DNA from: Anaerolineae bacterium
GTDB taxonomy: Bacteria; Chloroflexota; Anaerolineae; JAFGEY01
Assembly (NCBI GenBank): GCA_016929775.1
Contig: JAFGIE010000174.1
Coordinates: 1 to 38,186 of the forward strand
DNA length: 38,186 nucleotides
Reading direction: 5' to 3'
In this document: piece after piece, positions 24,961-34,209 of the stretch
Numbering within the stretch: the stretch's first letter is position 1
Layout of the letters: every line of letters starts with the position of its first letter
The notes under the pieces: model-generated
What the model saw: only the letters and a program-made list of their open reading frames with translations
Databases searched by the model: none
Told to the model about the DNA's origin: nothing
Program-made: the position numbers and the translations under genes

Positions 24961-26865
24961 CTACACGAATCCCCCCTGCGCCCGCACCCAGACCACCATG
25001 GCGCCCGGCTCCCGGTTGGCCCACGCATAGTAGGGCACCGCGAGGAGCGGCGCTGTCTGTGCGTCGCCGCCCGCCCCGGCGCCCGACGCCGTCCGGTACA
25101 GCCGCCCGTCCCATCCCGCCCCGGGCGGCGCCACGATCCCGTCCCCGCGCAGGACCACGATCCCGCCGAGCAGATCGGGCCTCCACTCTGGGCGCAGCGG
25201 CTGTTCAGCTGGGAGCACGACGTCGCGCAGGTCGATCCCCGGATGGTCAACCCCTTCCAGGCAGTAGACGAGTGGCCCGCGCACCAGCGCCGCGCGTCCG
25301 GCGTTGTTGGCGACCCGCGGGTGGCAGGCGACCTGGCGCACGGGCATCGGCATGTCGAGCGCCACTTGGTCGCCCGCCCGCCACGTCCGCCGCACCTCCG
25401 CATAGCTGCCCGGCGCCCACGTTCCCGCGACGCGTTCGCCGTTCACCGACAGGGATGCGTCCCCCTCGCACCATCCCGGCACGCGGGCGAACAGGCTGTA
25501 CGTCCCGCCACCGTCCACGGTCAGGGCGACCTTGCCATCCCACGGATAGCCGGTTGCCTGGCGCACCCCGATCTGGCGTCCGTCGGGAAGCGCGATCTGC
25601 GCCTCGCTTTCGACGTACAAGTGCACCCACAGCCCCGCGTCCGACACGCTGTACACGTACCCGGGCAGCGACGCCAGGGTCCGCGCGATGTTGGGCGGGC
25701 AGCAGGAGCAGCCAAACCAGGGCTGCCGGCGGTGCGTGCCGTCGTTCGCCAGCGGGTTCTGGTAAAAGTAGCGCTCGCCATCCAGCGACAGCCCGACCAG
25801 CACGCCATTGTACAGCGTCTGCTCGATCAGGTCCGCATACCGCGCGTCGCCCTCGAGCGCCAGCATGCGCCAGTTCCACATCGCGCTGCCGATCGCGGCG
25901 CACGTCTCGGCGTAGGCGCGCTCGTTGGGCAGTTCATAGTCCTCGCCAAAGGCCTCGCCGCGGTAGCGCGACCCGATCCCGCCGCTGACATACAGCTGCC
26001 GCGTGGTCATGTTGTCCCACATGCGGTCGAGGGCTGCCCGGATCGCGCCCTCGCCGCGCTCGGCGTACAGGTCCGCCGCGCCGGCGTTGAGGTAGACGGC
26101 GCGCACAGCGTGCCCGACCATGCGGTCCATGTCGCGGAAGGGTCGATCGTCCTGGTGATAGTCATCCCCTCCCGCATATCCCCGCCCGCGCATGTCGACC
26201 AGGAACTGCGCCAGGTCGGCGTACCCCTTTTCCCCTGTGGCCCGCGCCAGCTCGACCAGCGCCATCTCGATCTCTTCGTGCCCGCTCGTCCCTTCTCGCT
26301 TGCCCGGGCGAGGGCCAAACACGCCGTCGATGCAGTCCGCCAAGCGGCGCGCCACGTCGAGCAGGCGCTCGCTGCCCGTCGCCCGGTGGTGCGCCACGGC
26401 AGCTTGGATCAAGTGCCCGGCGCAGTACAGCTCGTGCATGTCGCGCAGGTTGGTCCACCGCTCCGGCGCGCGCTCGAACATGTAGTAGGTGTTCAGGTAG
26501 CCGTCGGGCTGCTGCGCAGCGGCGATCTCGGCGATCGCCGTCTCGACCATCCCGCGCAGGGCGGGGTCATCCCCGGATGCGAGGGCCCAGCACGCCGCCT
26601 CAAGCCACTTGTAGACGTCGCTGTCGTTGAAATAGATGCCGACAAACGAGCCCTCTTGCTTGCCGGCGGCGACGCGAAAGTTGTCGAGGCGTCCCGTCTC
26701 CTCGAGGTGCTGGTACTGGGCGGGCAGCGTGACCTCGCGGTTGGTGCGCAGCCGCGGCGCCCAGAAAGCGTCGGTGAGCGTGACGGCGCTGACAGGCACG
26801 GGCTTGAGCCGCGCGTGCGGGCTGTGCGTGGTATCGACGACGACGGAGCGTGGGTTGGGTGGCAT
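24961..26865 (-). CDS. GH127 beta-L-arabinofuranosidase-like glycosidase
   Basis: A 634-residue protein of the GH127 (formerly DUF1680) group. It starts with VTLTDAFWAPRLRTNREVTLP, typical of the family, then the (alpha/alpha)6 barrel and C-terminal beta domains. The zinc-thiolate site of the Bifidobacterium enzyme HypBA1 is conserved as Glu320, Cys322, Cys388 and Cys389 (FGCSCCPPN), with Glu304 (GEAFGED) at the acid/base position. It should release beta-L-arabinofuranose or a related sugar using a cysteine nucleophile. No signal peptide is seen. The ATG at 26863-26865 follows GGAGG. It is monocistronic, with its own promoter at 26897-26925. Confidence 0.9.
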   Translation of the reverse strand: MPPNPRSVVVDTTHSPHARLKPVPVSAVTLTDAFWAPRLRTNREVTLPAQYQHLEETGRLDNFRVAAGKQEGSFVGIYFNDSDVYKWLEAACWALASGDDPALRGMVETAIAEIAAAQQPDGYLNTYYMFERAPERWTNLRDMHELYCAGHLIQAAVAHHRATGSERLLDVARRLADCIDGVFGPRPGKREGTSGHEEIEMALVELARATGEKGYADLAQFLVDMRGRGYAGGDDYHQDDRPFRDMDRMVGHAVRAVYLNAGAADLYAERGEGAIRAALDRMWDNMTTRQLYVSGGIGSRYRGEAFGEDYELPNERAYAETCAAIGSAMWNWRMLALEGDARYADLIEQTLYNGVLVGLSLDGERYFYQNPLANDGTHRRQPWFGCSCCPPNIARTLASLPGYVYSVSDAGLWVHLYVESEAQIALPDGRQIGVRQATGYPWDGKVALTVDGGGTYSLFARVPGWCEGDASLSVNGERVAGTWAPGSYAEVRRTWRAGDQVALDMPMPVRQVACHPRVANNAGRAALVRGPLVYCLEGVDHPGIDLRDVVLPAEQPLRPEWRPDLLGGIVVLRGDGIVAPPGAGWDGRLYRTASGAGAGGDAQTAPLLAVPYYAWANREPGAMVVWVRAQGGFV

Positions 26866-26896
26866 CTGTTGTCCTCCTCGTGGGGTTTCTGTGAGG

Positions 26897-26925
26897 ATGA
26901 TACACCTCTCCCCCACTCTGAGCAA
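26897..26925 (-). promoter_or_regulatory. Promoter of the GH127 gene
   Basis: On the minus strand TTGCTC (26920-26925) and TATCAT (26897-26902) lie 17 bases apart, placing the start near 26890, about 25 bases before the ATG. The -35 is weak. Confidence 0.6.
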
Positions 26926-26927
26926 AC

Positions 26928-27060
26928 CGAGAGGACGGCCCTTTGGGTTCGCGGCCAGTGAACAAGCAATGGCAAGTCGAGATGACTATACGAACGCCGA
27001 ATCAGCAACGCAGCTCTGGGAATGCTGGTACCTTTCTCCCCTGCCACGCCCACCTAACCG
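26928..27060. other. Intergenic stretch with nothing recognised
   Basis: The gap 26866-27208 between the GH127 and hsdM genes holds the GH127 promoter, this featureless part, and then the hsd promoter and leader. I see no gene, repeat, attachment site or RNA here. It marks the left edge of the defence island. Confidence 0.5.
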
Positions 27061-27089
27061 TTGACAGTTCTCGGTACTCGTGGTATCCT
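27061..27089 (+). promoter_or_regulatory. Strong promoter of the hsdMSR operon
   Basis: TTGACA (27061-27066) and TATCCT (27084-27089) are 17 bases apart, and TGG precedes the -10. Transcription should begin near 27096, leaving a leader of about 113 bases before the hsdM ATG. Confidence 0.8.
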
Positions 27090-27096
27090 AAGTGCA

Positions 27097-27170
27097 GGAT
27101 GACCTCACCGGGGGCGATGATGTGGCCCGGAGACAGCCCGCCTCCGCTTGTCCGGTGAGGCGGGTCTTTG
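27097..27170 (+). promoter_or_regulatory. Attenuator-like leader of hsdM with alternative hairpins
   Basis: CCCGCCTC (27137-27144) pairs with GAGGCGGG (27157-27164), followed by the T-rich TCTTTGCTTCT, a terminator form. Alternatively CCTCACCGG (27103-27111) pairs with CCGGTGAGG (27152-27160). The two structures share 27157-27160 and exclude each other. A 19-codon frame (ATG 27099, TGA 27156-27158) runs through the element with three Pro codons (27138-27146) on the terminator's 5' arm; it lacks a clear ribosome site, but could be read leaderless. Confidence 0.5.
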
Positions 27171-27208
27171 CTTCTCCGCACCTTGATAGCCTACCGTACG
27201 AGGAACCT

Positions 27209-28840
27209 ATGCCCGCCAACAACAGCGAAATCGAGAAGAGACTCTGGGACGCCGCGGACGAGCTGCGCGCCAACTCCAGGCTCAAGGCCTCCGAATACTC
27301 TGTCCCCGTTTTGGGCCTGATCTTTCTCCGCTACGCCGATCACCGCTTCCAGGTCGCCGATGAGGCCCTCCGGGCTGAACGCGCTGAGGCATCCGGCGGC
27401 AGGCGGCAGCGACCCATCAGCAGGGCCGACTACCAGGCACGGGGCGTGCTCTATATCCCGGAGGAAGCCCGCTTTGCCAACCTAGTTGCGCTTCCCGAGG
27501 GTGAGAACATCGGGGCAAAGGTCAATGCCGCGATGCGGGCCATCGAGGACAAGAACCCCGCCCTGCGCGACGTCCTGCCCAAGACGTACAACCGGCTTGC
27601 CAACACGACGTTGGCCTCGCTCCTGCGCACGTTCAACGCGATCGAGATGGACGTCGAGGGCGACGTGTTCGGCAAGATATACGAGTACTTTCTCGGCAAG
27701 TTCGCGATGAGCGAGGGGCAGCGCGGAGGCGAGTTCTTTACCCCGACCTCCCTCGTCAGGCTGATCGTGGAGGTCATCGAGCCGTTCCACGGGCGCATCC
27801 TCGACCCAGCCTGTGGCTCGGGCGGGATGTTTGTCCAGAGCGCGGCCTTTGTCCAGCGCCATCGCGACCGAGAGGACGACGGGATCAGCATCTTTGGTCA
27901 GGAGCGCGTGGCTGAGACGGTGCGCCTGTGCAAGATGAACCTCGCCGTCCACGGGCTGGAAGGCGACATCCGGCAGGCCAATACCTACTATGAGGAGCTG
28001 TACAAGAGCGTTGGCGGCTTTGACTATGTGATGGCTAACCCACCGTTCAACGTGAACCGGATCGACAAGGACCGCATCAAGGATGACCCGCGCTTCCCCT
28101 TTGGCCTGCCCACCGTCGACAACGGCAACTATGTCTGGATACAGATCTTCTACAGTGCGCTGAACGAGACGGGGCGAGCCGGCTTCGTGATGGCCAACTC
28201 GGCGGCGGACGCCCGCGGCTCTGAGCTAGAGATTCGCAAGAAGCTGATCCAGTCGGGGGCGGTGGACGTGATGGTGTCCATCGGCTCGAACTTTTTCTAC
28301 ACCGTGACGCTGCCCTGCACGCTGTGGTTTCTCGACCGGGGAAAGGCGCAGGCCTCCGCTGCCGGAACGCCAGAGCGTGGTTCAGGCGAGCAGCTCGCCC
28401 TGCCAGGCACTGGCGCGCGGAACAGGGACACGGTGCTGTTCGTCGACGCCAGGCGCGTCTACACCCAGATCGACCGCGCACATCGCGAGTTTGCGCCCGC
28501 GCAGATCGAGTTCCTGGCCAACATCGCGCGCCTCTACCGCGGCGAACTGCCCGAGACAGTGCAGGGCAGCGAAGCGCTGATGGCAGAGCGCTTCCCGGAT
28601 GGTAGCTACCAGGACATAGCTGGGCTGTGCAAGGTCGCCACGCTGGACGACATCGAGGCCCAGGGCTGGAGCCTGAACCCTGGGCGCTACGTGGGTGTGG
28701 CGGATCGAGAGGAAGACGATTTTGACTTTGTGGAGCGCCTGACCGAGCTGCACGAGGAGCTGGAGCTGCTCAACGCGGAAGCGCACGAGCTGGAAGCGCT
28801 GATAGCTCAGAGTATTGCAGCGCTGTTGGGGGAGCGCTGA
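27209..28840 (+). CDS. hsdM: Type I restriction-modification methyltransferase subunit HsdM
   Basis: A 543-residue N6-adenine methyltransferase. The N-terminal helical domain ([38 protein letters not shown]) is followed by the Rossmann methylase domain, with the S-adenosylmethionine motif Asp199-PACGSGGMF and the catalytic Asn277-Pro-Pro-Phe. It methylates host DNA within a complex of two HsdM and one HsdS. I chose the ATG at 27209 with GAGGA seven bases upstream; the frame is open further back, but only through the leader. It is first of hsdM-hsdS-hsdR, one base before hsdS. Confidence 0.96.
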   Translation: MPANNSEIEKRLWDAADELRANSRLKASEYSVPVLGLIFLRYADHRFQVADEALRAERAEASGGRRQRPISRADYQARGVLYIPEEARFANLVALPEGENIGAKVNAAMRAIEDKNPALRDVLPKTYNRLANTTLASLLRTFNAIEMDVEGDVFGKIYEYFLGKFAMSEGQRGGEFFTPTSLVRLIVEVIEPFHGRILDPACGSGGMFVQSAAFVQRHRDREDDGISIFGQERVAETVRLCKMNLAVHGLEGDIRQANTYYEELYKSVGGFDYVMANPPFNVNRIDKDRIKDDPRFPFGLPTVDNGNYVWIQIFYSALNETGRAGFVMANSAADARGSELEIRKKLIQSGAVDVMVSIGSNFFYTVTLPCTLWFLDRGKAQASAAGTPERGSGEQLALPGTGARNRDTVLFVDARRVYTQIDRAHREFAPAQIEFLANIARLYRGELPETVQGSEALMAERFPDGSYQDIAGLCKVATLDDIEAQGWSLNPGRYVGVADREEDDFDFVERLTELHEELELLNAEAHELEALIAQSIAALLGER

Positions 28841-28841
28841 G

Positions 28842-30044
28842 ATGCTCCAAGTGAACGGTCAATGGCACGAGACTACCCTGGGCGAGGTGATCGAGATTCA
28901 CGATCGAAGGCGCATTCCGCTAAGCTCTAGGGAGAGGGCAGAGCGACCGGGTCGGTACCCGTACTACGGTGCCTCCGGGATCATCGACCACATTGACGAC
29001 TACATCTTCGACGGCAGATACTTGCTGATTGCCGAGGATGGGGAAAACCTCAATAGCAGGAAGACGCCGATTGCCTTTCTTGCCTCGGGGAAGTTCTGGG
29101 TGAACAACCACGCCCACATTGTGAGAGCGCGACCAGGGATTGCAGACGACTACTTTCTTATGTGCTACCTTGAGGCATCCGACGTTTCCGGGTACATCAC
29201 CGGGACAGCACAGCCAAAACTCTCACAGACCAATCTGAAGGCAATCCCGATTCGACTTCCTCCCCTCCCCATCCAACGCAAGATCGCGGCGATCCTCTCC
29301 GCCTACGACGACCTGATCGAGAACAACACGCGGCGCATCGCCATCCTGGAAGAGATGGCGCAGGCAATCTACCGTGAGTGGTTCGTACACTTTCGGTTTC
29401 CCGGACACGAGAACGTCGAGATGGTGGACTCGGAGCTGGGGCCGATTCCGGAGGGATGGAGACTGGAGAACCTGTACGATGTTAGTGAGGTGCTTACTGG
29501 CTATCCGTTCAAGTCGCGGCGGTTTACGGAAGGGCCTGAAGGAATGCCGGTCATCCGCATTCGGGACATCGCAGGGCAAGCCAGTCAGACGCACACGGGG
29601 GAGCAAGCCCCTGACAAGTATATCGTGACGAACGGCGACATACTTGTGGGCATGGATGGCGACTTTCACATGTGCGAGTGGGCCGGCGGCAAAGCGTATC
29701 TGAATCAGCGAGTGGCGAGGGTTCGCCCCAAGGCACCCATACCTTGGCACTACTTGTTCCAGGCTCTCCGAGAGCCGATCGAATACTTCAACTCGACGAT
29801 CACGGGGACCACGGTGGCTCACCTGGGCAAGAAGCACTTGGTCACGATCAACATCCTGGTCCCTGACGAGCGGATGATGGAGCGGGCAAGGCAGACGTTG
29901 GAGCCGGTGCGGGAGCTGGTGCTGGGTCTTCGGTTGCAGAGTCGTGTTCTCTCTAGGACTCGTGATCTGTTGCTGCCTCGCCTTGTCTCTGGCGAGATCG
30001 ACCTGTCAGATCCGGATATCGACCCAGGGGAACTAGAGGTGTGA
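28842..30044 (+). CDS. hsdS: Type I restriction-modification specificity subunit HsdS
   Basis: A 400-residue DNA-recognition subunit with two target-recognition domains (about 5-135 and 205-345), each ending in a conserved helical repeat (PLPIQRKIAAILSAYDDLIENNTRRIAILEEMAQAIYREWF near 140-185, and the C-terminal RTRDLLLPRLVSGEI). Each domain reads one half of a bipartite site; the target cannot be read from sequence. Its two halves differ strongly, so an asymmetric target is expected. The ATG lies one base after the hsdM stop with GGGGGAG upstream, and its stop overlaps the hsdR start as TGATG. No inverted repeats or extra partial hsdS genes for phase-variable shuffling are seen. Confidence 0.95.
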   Translation: MLQVNGQWHETTLGEVIEIHDRRRIPLSSRERAERPGRYPYYGASGIIDHIDDYIFDGRYLLIAEDGENLNSRKTPIAFLASGKFWVNNHAHIVRARPGIADDYFLMCYLEASDVSGYITGTAQPKLSQTNLKAIPIRLPPLPIQRKIAAILSAYDDLIENNTRRIAILEEMAQAIYREWFVHFRFPGHENVEMVDSELGPIPEGWRLENLYDVSEVLTGYPFKSRRFTEGPEGMPVIRIRDIAGQASQTHTGEQAPDKYIVTNGDILVGMDGDFHMCEWAGGKAYLNQRVARVRPKAPIPWHYLFQALREPIEYFNSTITGTTVAHLGKKHLVTINILVPDERMMERARQTLEPVRELVLGLRLQSRVLSRTRDLLLPRLVSGEIDLSDPDIDPGELEV

Positions 30045-33000
30045 TGCCCGCCAACCCCGACACCGAAGGCAAACTCGAAGCTGCGACCATGGCCCTGTTC
30101 TCCCAGCTAGGCTGGGAGACGGTCAACGCCTACCACGAGACATACGGGCCGAGTGGTACACTGGGCCGGGAGACGCGCAGTGACGTGGTCCTGCTCTCCC
30201 GCCTTGAGGCGGCACTCTCGCGGCTCAACCCGGACCTGCCACCCGAGACTCACGCGCAGGTAGTCGAAGAGCTGACCCGCGATCGCAGTGCGATGTCCCT
30301 CGCCGTCGCCAACCGCGAGGTGTATGCCCTCCTCAAAGACGGCGTCCGCGTCACCTATCGTGACCCGGATGGTGAGGAACGCGTCGAGACGGCGCGCCTG
30401 ATCGACTGGCGCAGTCCCGAAAAAAACGACTTTCTGATCGTCCAGCAGTTCTGGGTGACCGGCGAGGTCTACACCCGACGGGCTGACCTGGTCGGCTTTG
30501 TCAACGGCATCCCGCTCCTCTTTGGCGAACTCAAGGCCCATCACAGGCGTGTCGAGGACGCCTATCGCAAGAACCTCGCCGACTACAAGGACACCATCCC
30601 TCACCTGCTCTGGTTCAACGCCTTCATCGTCCTCTCCAACGGCAGCGACGCCCGCATCGGCACGATCACGTCTCCCTGGGCCTACTTTTCCGAGTGGAAA
30701 AAGATCGACGACGAGGGCGAGACGGGCGTGATCTCGCTGGAGACGGCGGTGCGCGGCACGTGCGAGCCGGCGCGCTTTCTGGACATCGTCGAGAACTTTG
30801 TCCTGTACCAGGAGTCGCGCGGCGGGCTGAACAAGGTCGTGTGTATGAACCACCAGTACCTGGGCGTCAACAATGCCATCGACGCCGTGCGCGAGATCCG
30901 CGAGAACCAGGGCCGGCTGGGCGTGTTCTGGCACACCCAGGGCAGCGGCAAGTCGTTCTCGATGGTCTTCTTTTCGCAAAAGGTGCTGCGCAGAGTCCCC
31001 GGCAACTGGACGTTCGTGATCATTACCGACCGCATCGACCTCGACGACCAGATCTACAAGAACTTTGCGCGGTGCGGCGCCGTGATCGAGTCGGAGAATC
31101 GCGTCCGCGCCCAGAGCGGTGAGCATCTCCAACAGCTCCTGCGCGAGGACCACCGCTATGTGTTCACCCTGATCCAAAAGTTCGGCACCAAGGGAGGCGA
31201 GCGCTATCCCCTGCTCTCGGAACGAGACGACATCATTGTCATCACCGACGAAGCGCACCGCAGCCAGTATGACGTGCTGGCGATGAATATGCGCGATGCA
31301 ATGCCCAATGCCGCCTTCCTGGCCTTCACCGCCACCCCGCTCATCGTCGGCGAGGAGCGCACGCGCCAGGTCTTTGGCGACTATGTCAGCGTTTACTCCT
31401 ACAAGCAGTCCAACGAGGATGGCTCGACCGTTCCCCTCTACTATGAGAACCGCATCCCCGAGATGGAGCTGACCAACGAGCATCTGAACGAGGATATGGA
31501 CCGCCTGCTCGAAGAGGCCGAGCTGGACGAGGATCAAGAAGACGCCCTGGCCCGCCAGTTCGCGCACGAGTATCACCTGATCACCCGCGACGACCGGCTT
31601 GAGCGGGTCGCCCAGGATATCGCCGTCCACTTTGTGAACCGGGGGTACCTGGGGAAGGGGATGGTCATCTCGATCGACAAGCTGACCACCGTGCGGATGT
31701 ACGACAAGGTGCAGCGGCACTGGCAGCGCTTGCTATCCGAGGAACGGCGCAGGTTGGCGAGTGCGCCCGACGAGGAGCGCGACGCGATCCAGGCCAAGAT
31801 CGACTTTATGGCGTCCACCGATATGGCGGTCGTCCTCTCCTCCGAGCAGGGCGAAGTAGCAAAGTTCGCGGAGAAAGGCTTGGACATCCTCCCCCATCGC
31901 AAGCGGATGAACAGCGAAGCGCTCGACGAAAAGTTCAAAGACCCCGATGACCCCTTCCGGTTGGTCTTTGTCTGTGCGATGTGGCGCACGGGCTTTGACG
32001 CGCCGGCTTGCTCGACGATCTATCTCGACCGCCCGATGCGCAACCACACCCTGATGCAGACCATCGCCCGGGCCAACCGTGTGTTTGGCCAAAAAAACAA
32101 CGGGCTGATCGCGGACTATGTCGGCATCTTTCGCGACCTGCAAAAGGCCCTGGCGATATACGGCAGCGGCGTTGCGGGCGGCTTGCAGCCTGGGGAATCG
32201 CCGGTTGCACCGAAGGAGGAGCTGATCGAGCACCTGCAGAAAGCCATCCAGGATGCGTTGGCCTTCTGCACGGAGCGTGGCGTGGACCTCGATCCCATAG
32301 TGGGGAGCGAAGGGTACCAGCGGATCGCGCTGATGGACGACGCCGTAGAGCGGATCATCGTCAACGACGAGCTGAAGGACCAGTACCTGGCGCTTGCTGC
32401 CCAGGTGGACAAGCTGTTCAAGGCCATCCTGCCCGACACACGGGCCGGCGAGTTCGGCCCGGTGCGACACGTTCTCGTGGTCCTCGCAGAAAAGATCCGC
32501 AGCCTTGCACCAGAGGTGGACATCAGCGGCGTGATGGCACAGGTCGACGACCTGCTCGACGAATCCGTCACGGCGCGCGGATATGTCATCCGTGAGACGA
32601 GCAGGCTGTACGACCTGAGCAAGATCGACTTTGACGCGCTGCACGAGCGGTTCAGGCACGGGCGCAAGCGAACAGAGCTTGAAAAGCTGCGTAGCCTGCT
32701 CACCGTCAAGCTGCGGCGAATGGTGCGCCTCAACCCAAACCGGATGGACTTCCTCGAGGCGTTCCAGCGCTTGATTGAGGAATACAACATAGGGTCGCGC
32801 AACGTTGACGAGATGTACGAGGCCCTCATCCAGTTCGCGCAGTCGTTGGACGAGGAGGAGCAGCGTGCGGTCAGCGAGGGCCTAAGCGAGGAAGAACTGG
32901 CCCTCTTTGACATCCTGACTCGACCTGGACCTAGCCTGAGCGCCTCCGAGAAGCGCGAGGTCAAGCGCATCGCCCGCGAGCTATTGACCACACTCAAGGA

Positions 33001-33214
33001 GAGGAAGCTCACGCTCGACTGGCGCAAGCGGCAGCAGGCGCGTGCCTCGGTACAAGTCGCTATCCAGGACTTTATATGGGAGCTGCCCGAGGACCGCTAC
33101 ACCGACGAGATGTGTGGAGACAAGAGTGCGGCCGTCTACCAGCACGTCTATGACAACTACTGGGGCGCCGGGCAGAGCACGTACACCACTCTGTCTACTG
33201 GTTTGGCGGCCTAG
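30044..33214 (+). CDS. hsdR: Type I restriction endonuclease subunit HsdR
   Basis: A 1056-residue translocase-nuclease. The N-terminal PD-(D/E)xK nuclease has Asp148, Glu162 and Lys164 (FGELKAH). The SF2 helicase motor has Walker A GSGKS from 300 (Lys303), DEAH at 402-405, the TATPL motif III, and the RTGFDAP and RANRVFGQ motifs of the second RecA domain. A long helical C-terminus follows. It cuts unmodified DNA after ATP-driven translocation, in complex with HsdM and HsdS. The ATG at 30044 overlaps the hsdS stop; a GTG three bases earlier is possible but has poorer spacing. It appears full length and intact. Confidence 0.96.
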   Translation: MPANPDTEGKLEAATMALFSQLGWETVNAYHETYGPSGTLGRETRSDVVLLSRLEAALSRLNPDLPPETHAQVVEELTRDRSAMSLAVANREVYALLKDGVRVTYRDPDGEERVETARLIDWRSPEKNDFLIVQQFWVTGEVYTRRADLVGFVNGIPLLFGELKAHHRRVEDAYRKNLADYKDTIPHLLWFNAFIVLSNGSDARIGTITSPWAYFSEWKKIDDEGETGVISLETAVRGTCEPARFLDIVENFVLYQESRGGLNKVVCMNHQYLGVNNAIDAVREIRENQGRLGVFWHTQGSGKSFSMVFFSQKVLRRVPGNWTFVIITDRIDLDDQIYKNFARCGAVIESENRVRAQSGEHLQQLLREDHRYVFTLIQKFGTKGGERYPLLSERDDIIVITDEAHRSQYDVLAMNMRDAMPNAAFLAFTATPLIVGEERTRQVFGDYVSVYSYKQSNEDGSTVPLYYENRIPEMELTNEHLNEDMDRLLEEAELDEDQEDALARQFAHEYHLITRDDRLERVAQDIAVHFVNRGYLGKGMVISIDKLTTVRMYDKVQRHWQRLLSEERRRLASAPDEERDAIQAKIDFMASTDMAVVLSSEQGEVAKFAEKGLDILPHRKRMNSEALDEKFKDPDDPFRLVFVCAMWRTGFDAPACSTIYLDRPMRNHTLMQTIARANRVFGQKNNGLIADYVGIFRDLQKALAIYGSGVAGGLQPGESPVAPKEELIEHLQKAIQDALAFCTERGVDLDPIVGSEGYQRIALMDDAVERIIVNDELKDQYLALAAQVDKLFKAILPDTRAGEFGPVRHVLVVLAEKIRSLAPEVDISGVMAQVDDLLDESVTARGYVIRETSRLYDLSKIDFDALHERFRHGRKRTELEKLRSLLTVKLRRMVRLNPNRMDFLEAFQRLIEEYNIGSRNVDEMYEALIQFAQSLDEEEQRAVSEGLSEEELALFDILTRPGPSLSASEKREVKRIARELLTTLKERKLTLDWRKRQQARASVQVAIQDFIWELPEDRYTDEMCGDKSAAVYQHVYDNYWGAGQSTYTTLSTGLAA

Positions 33215-33352
33215 CGTCGTGTGTTCTCACACCAGCGCTGCATATGCTGTGGCAGACTTCTATCCGCGGGACGCGACAGTCCCCAGCACTGCATCGGCTC
33301 ACGAGATGCTTTCACCATAGGCCCTATCGGCAACCAGAAGGAGGAAGCCCCG

Positions 33353-33952
33353 ATGTCCAGTGATACCCCTGAGCGCCCAACTGAGCAACCTGCTGGCATA
33401 CAGCCGATTGCCAAGTACCACTTCATTGTCGCTTTCGATTGCACTGGCCATGAGCCCATTGACGAAACACGCCTAGACAACGCAGTCATGGAGGCCATCG
33501 GATCTGGGCTCGGGAGCGACTTCGCTGTGCGAGTGCAGTCCGTCTTTGGGGAACTGGTGCAGGTCAGAGTCGAAAGGCTGGGACAGGGCAGTGTCTGGGG
33601 CGACATTCGCCTGTACGTGGCAGCCGGCGTCTCCATGCTCAGCTTCGTCGCTCAGTATAAAGACTTGCATGACAGCCTGATGCTACTCCGACAGCATCTA
33701 CGTTCTGTCATCAACGGACTGATTCGAAAGCGTTTCCCGAATAGTCCGCTACCTTACCATACAGTCACTGTCGCCTTGACGGAGGAGCATGCGGTGTCAC
33801 TCCCATCGACCAGAGTGAGTGGAGTATACCCGCCCCCGCTGTACTCCAGGGCATTCTTCTGGTATTTGTTCTCAATGAACTTGGTGCTGATGGTTGTCAT
33901 AGCGCTTCTGGTGTACCGTGCTGTCGCCATTGCCTACCTGGGCGGTCCGTAG
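33353..33952 (+). CDS. Small C-terminally membrane-anchored protein of unknown function
   Basis: A 199-residue protein I do not recognise. The start is the ATG at 33353 behind a strong AAGGAGGAAG site; an open frame exists upstream but is not needed. Residues about 1-75 are soluble with an early Pro-rich tail. About 80-110 is moderately hydrophobic (VWGDIRLYVAAGVSMLSFVAQYKDL), then a helical Leu/Arg-rich part. A clear membrane segment lies at about 165-193 (FFWYLFSMNLVLMVVIALLVYRAV), close to the C-terminus, so it is probably tail-anchored with its bulk in the cytoplasm. It sits between hsdR (138 bp gap) and the NACHT gene (257 bp), all on plus, so a defence-related role is plausible but unproven. 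Confidence 0.75.
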   Translation: MSSDTPERPTEQPAGIQPIAKYHFIVAFDCTGHEPIDETRLDNAVMEAIGSGLGSDFAVRVQSVFGELVQVRVERLGQGSVWGDIRLYVAAGVSMLSFVAQYKDLHDSLMLLRQHLRSVINGLIRKRFPNSPLPYHTVTVALTEEHAVSLPSTRVSGVYPPPLYSRAFFWYLFSMNLVLMVVIALLVYRAVAIAYLGGP

Positions 33953-34209
33953 AGCGAGGCTGGCACCCGAGTGTGGACCGGCAGTGAGTCTCATGTGCAC
34001 GCACATCCCCTACCGGGACAAGGTGCACGCGGAAACGTCGCCCTCTAGAGAGAGGAAAAGGAGCGTGTAGCCGACCCAGAGCCGACCAGCTGCGCTGCAT
34101 TGCCAAAGCGATGATCGGCTTTCGTGCTATTGCCCTTCTTCCGATTCCACGCGTGAATCGCCATCGTGAGTACTGACCCTGTGCAGATGAACCGGAGCGC
34201 ATTCGAGTG
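33953..34209 (+). other. Gap before the NACHT gene
   Basis: I find no convincing promoter, terminator or small gene in these 257 bases. A TTGCCA at 34100 with a TATTGC 22 bases later is too widely spaced. Whether the NACHT gene has its own promoter remains open. Confidence 0.4.
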
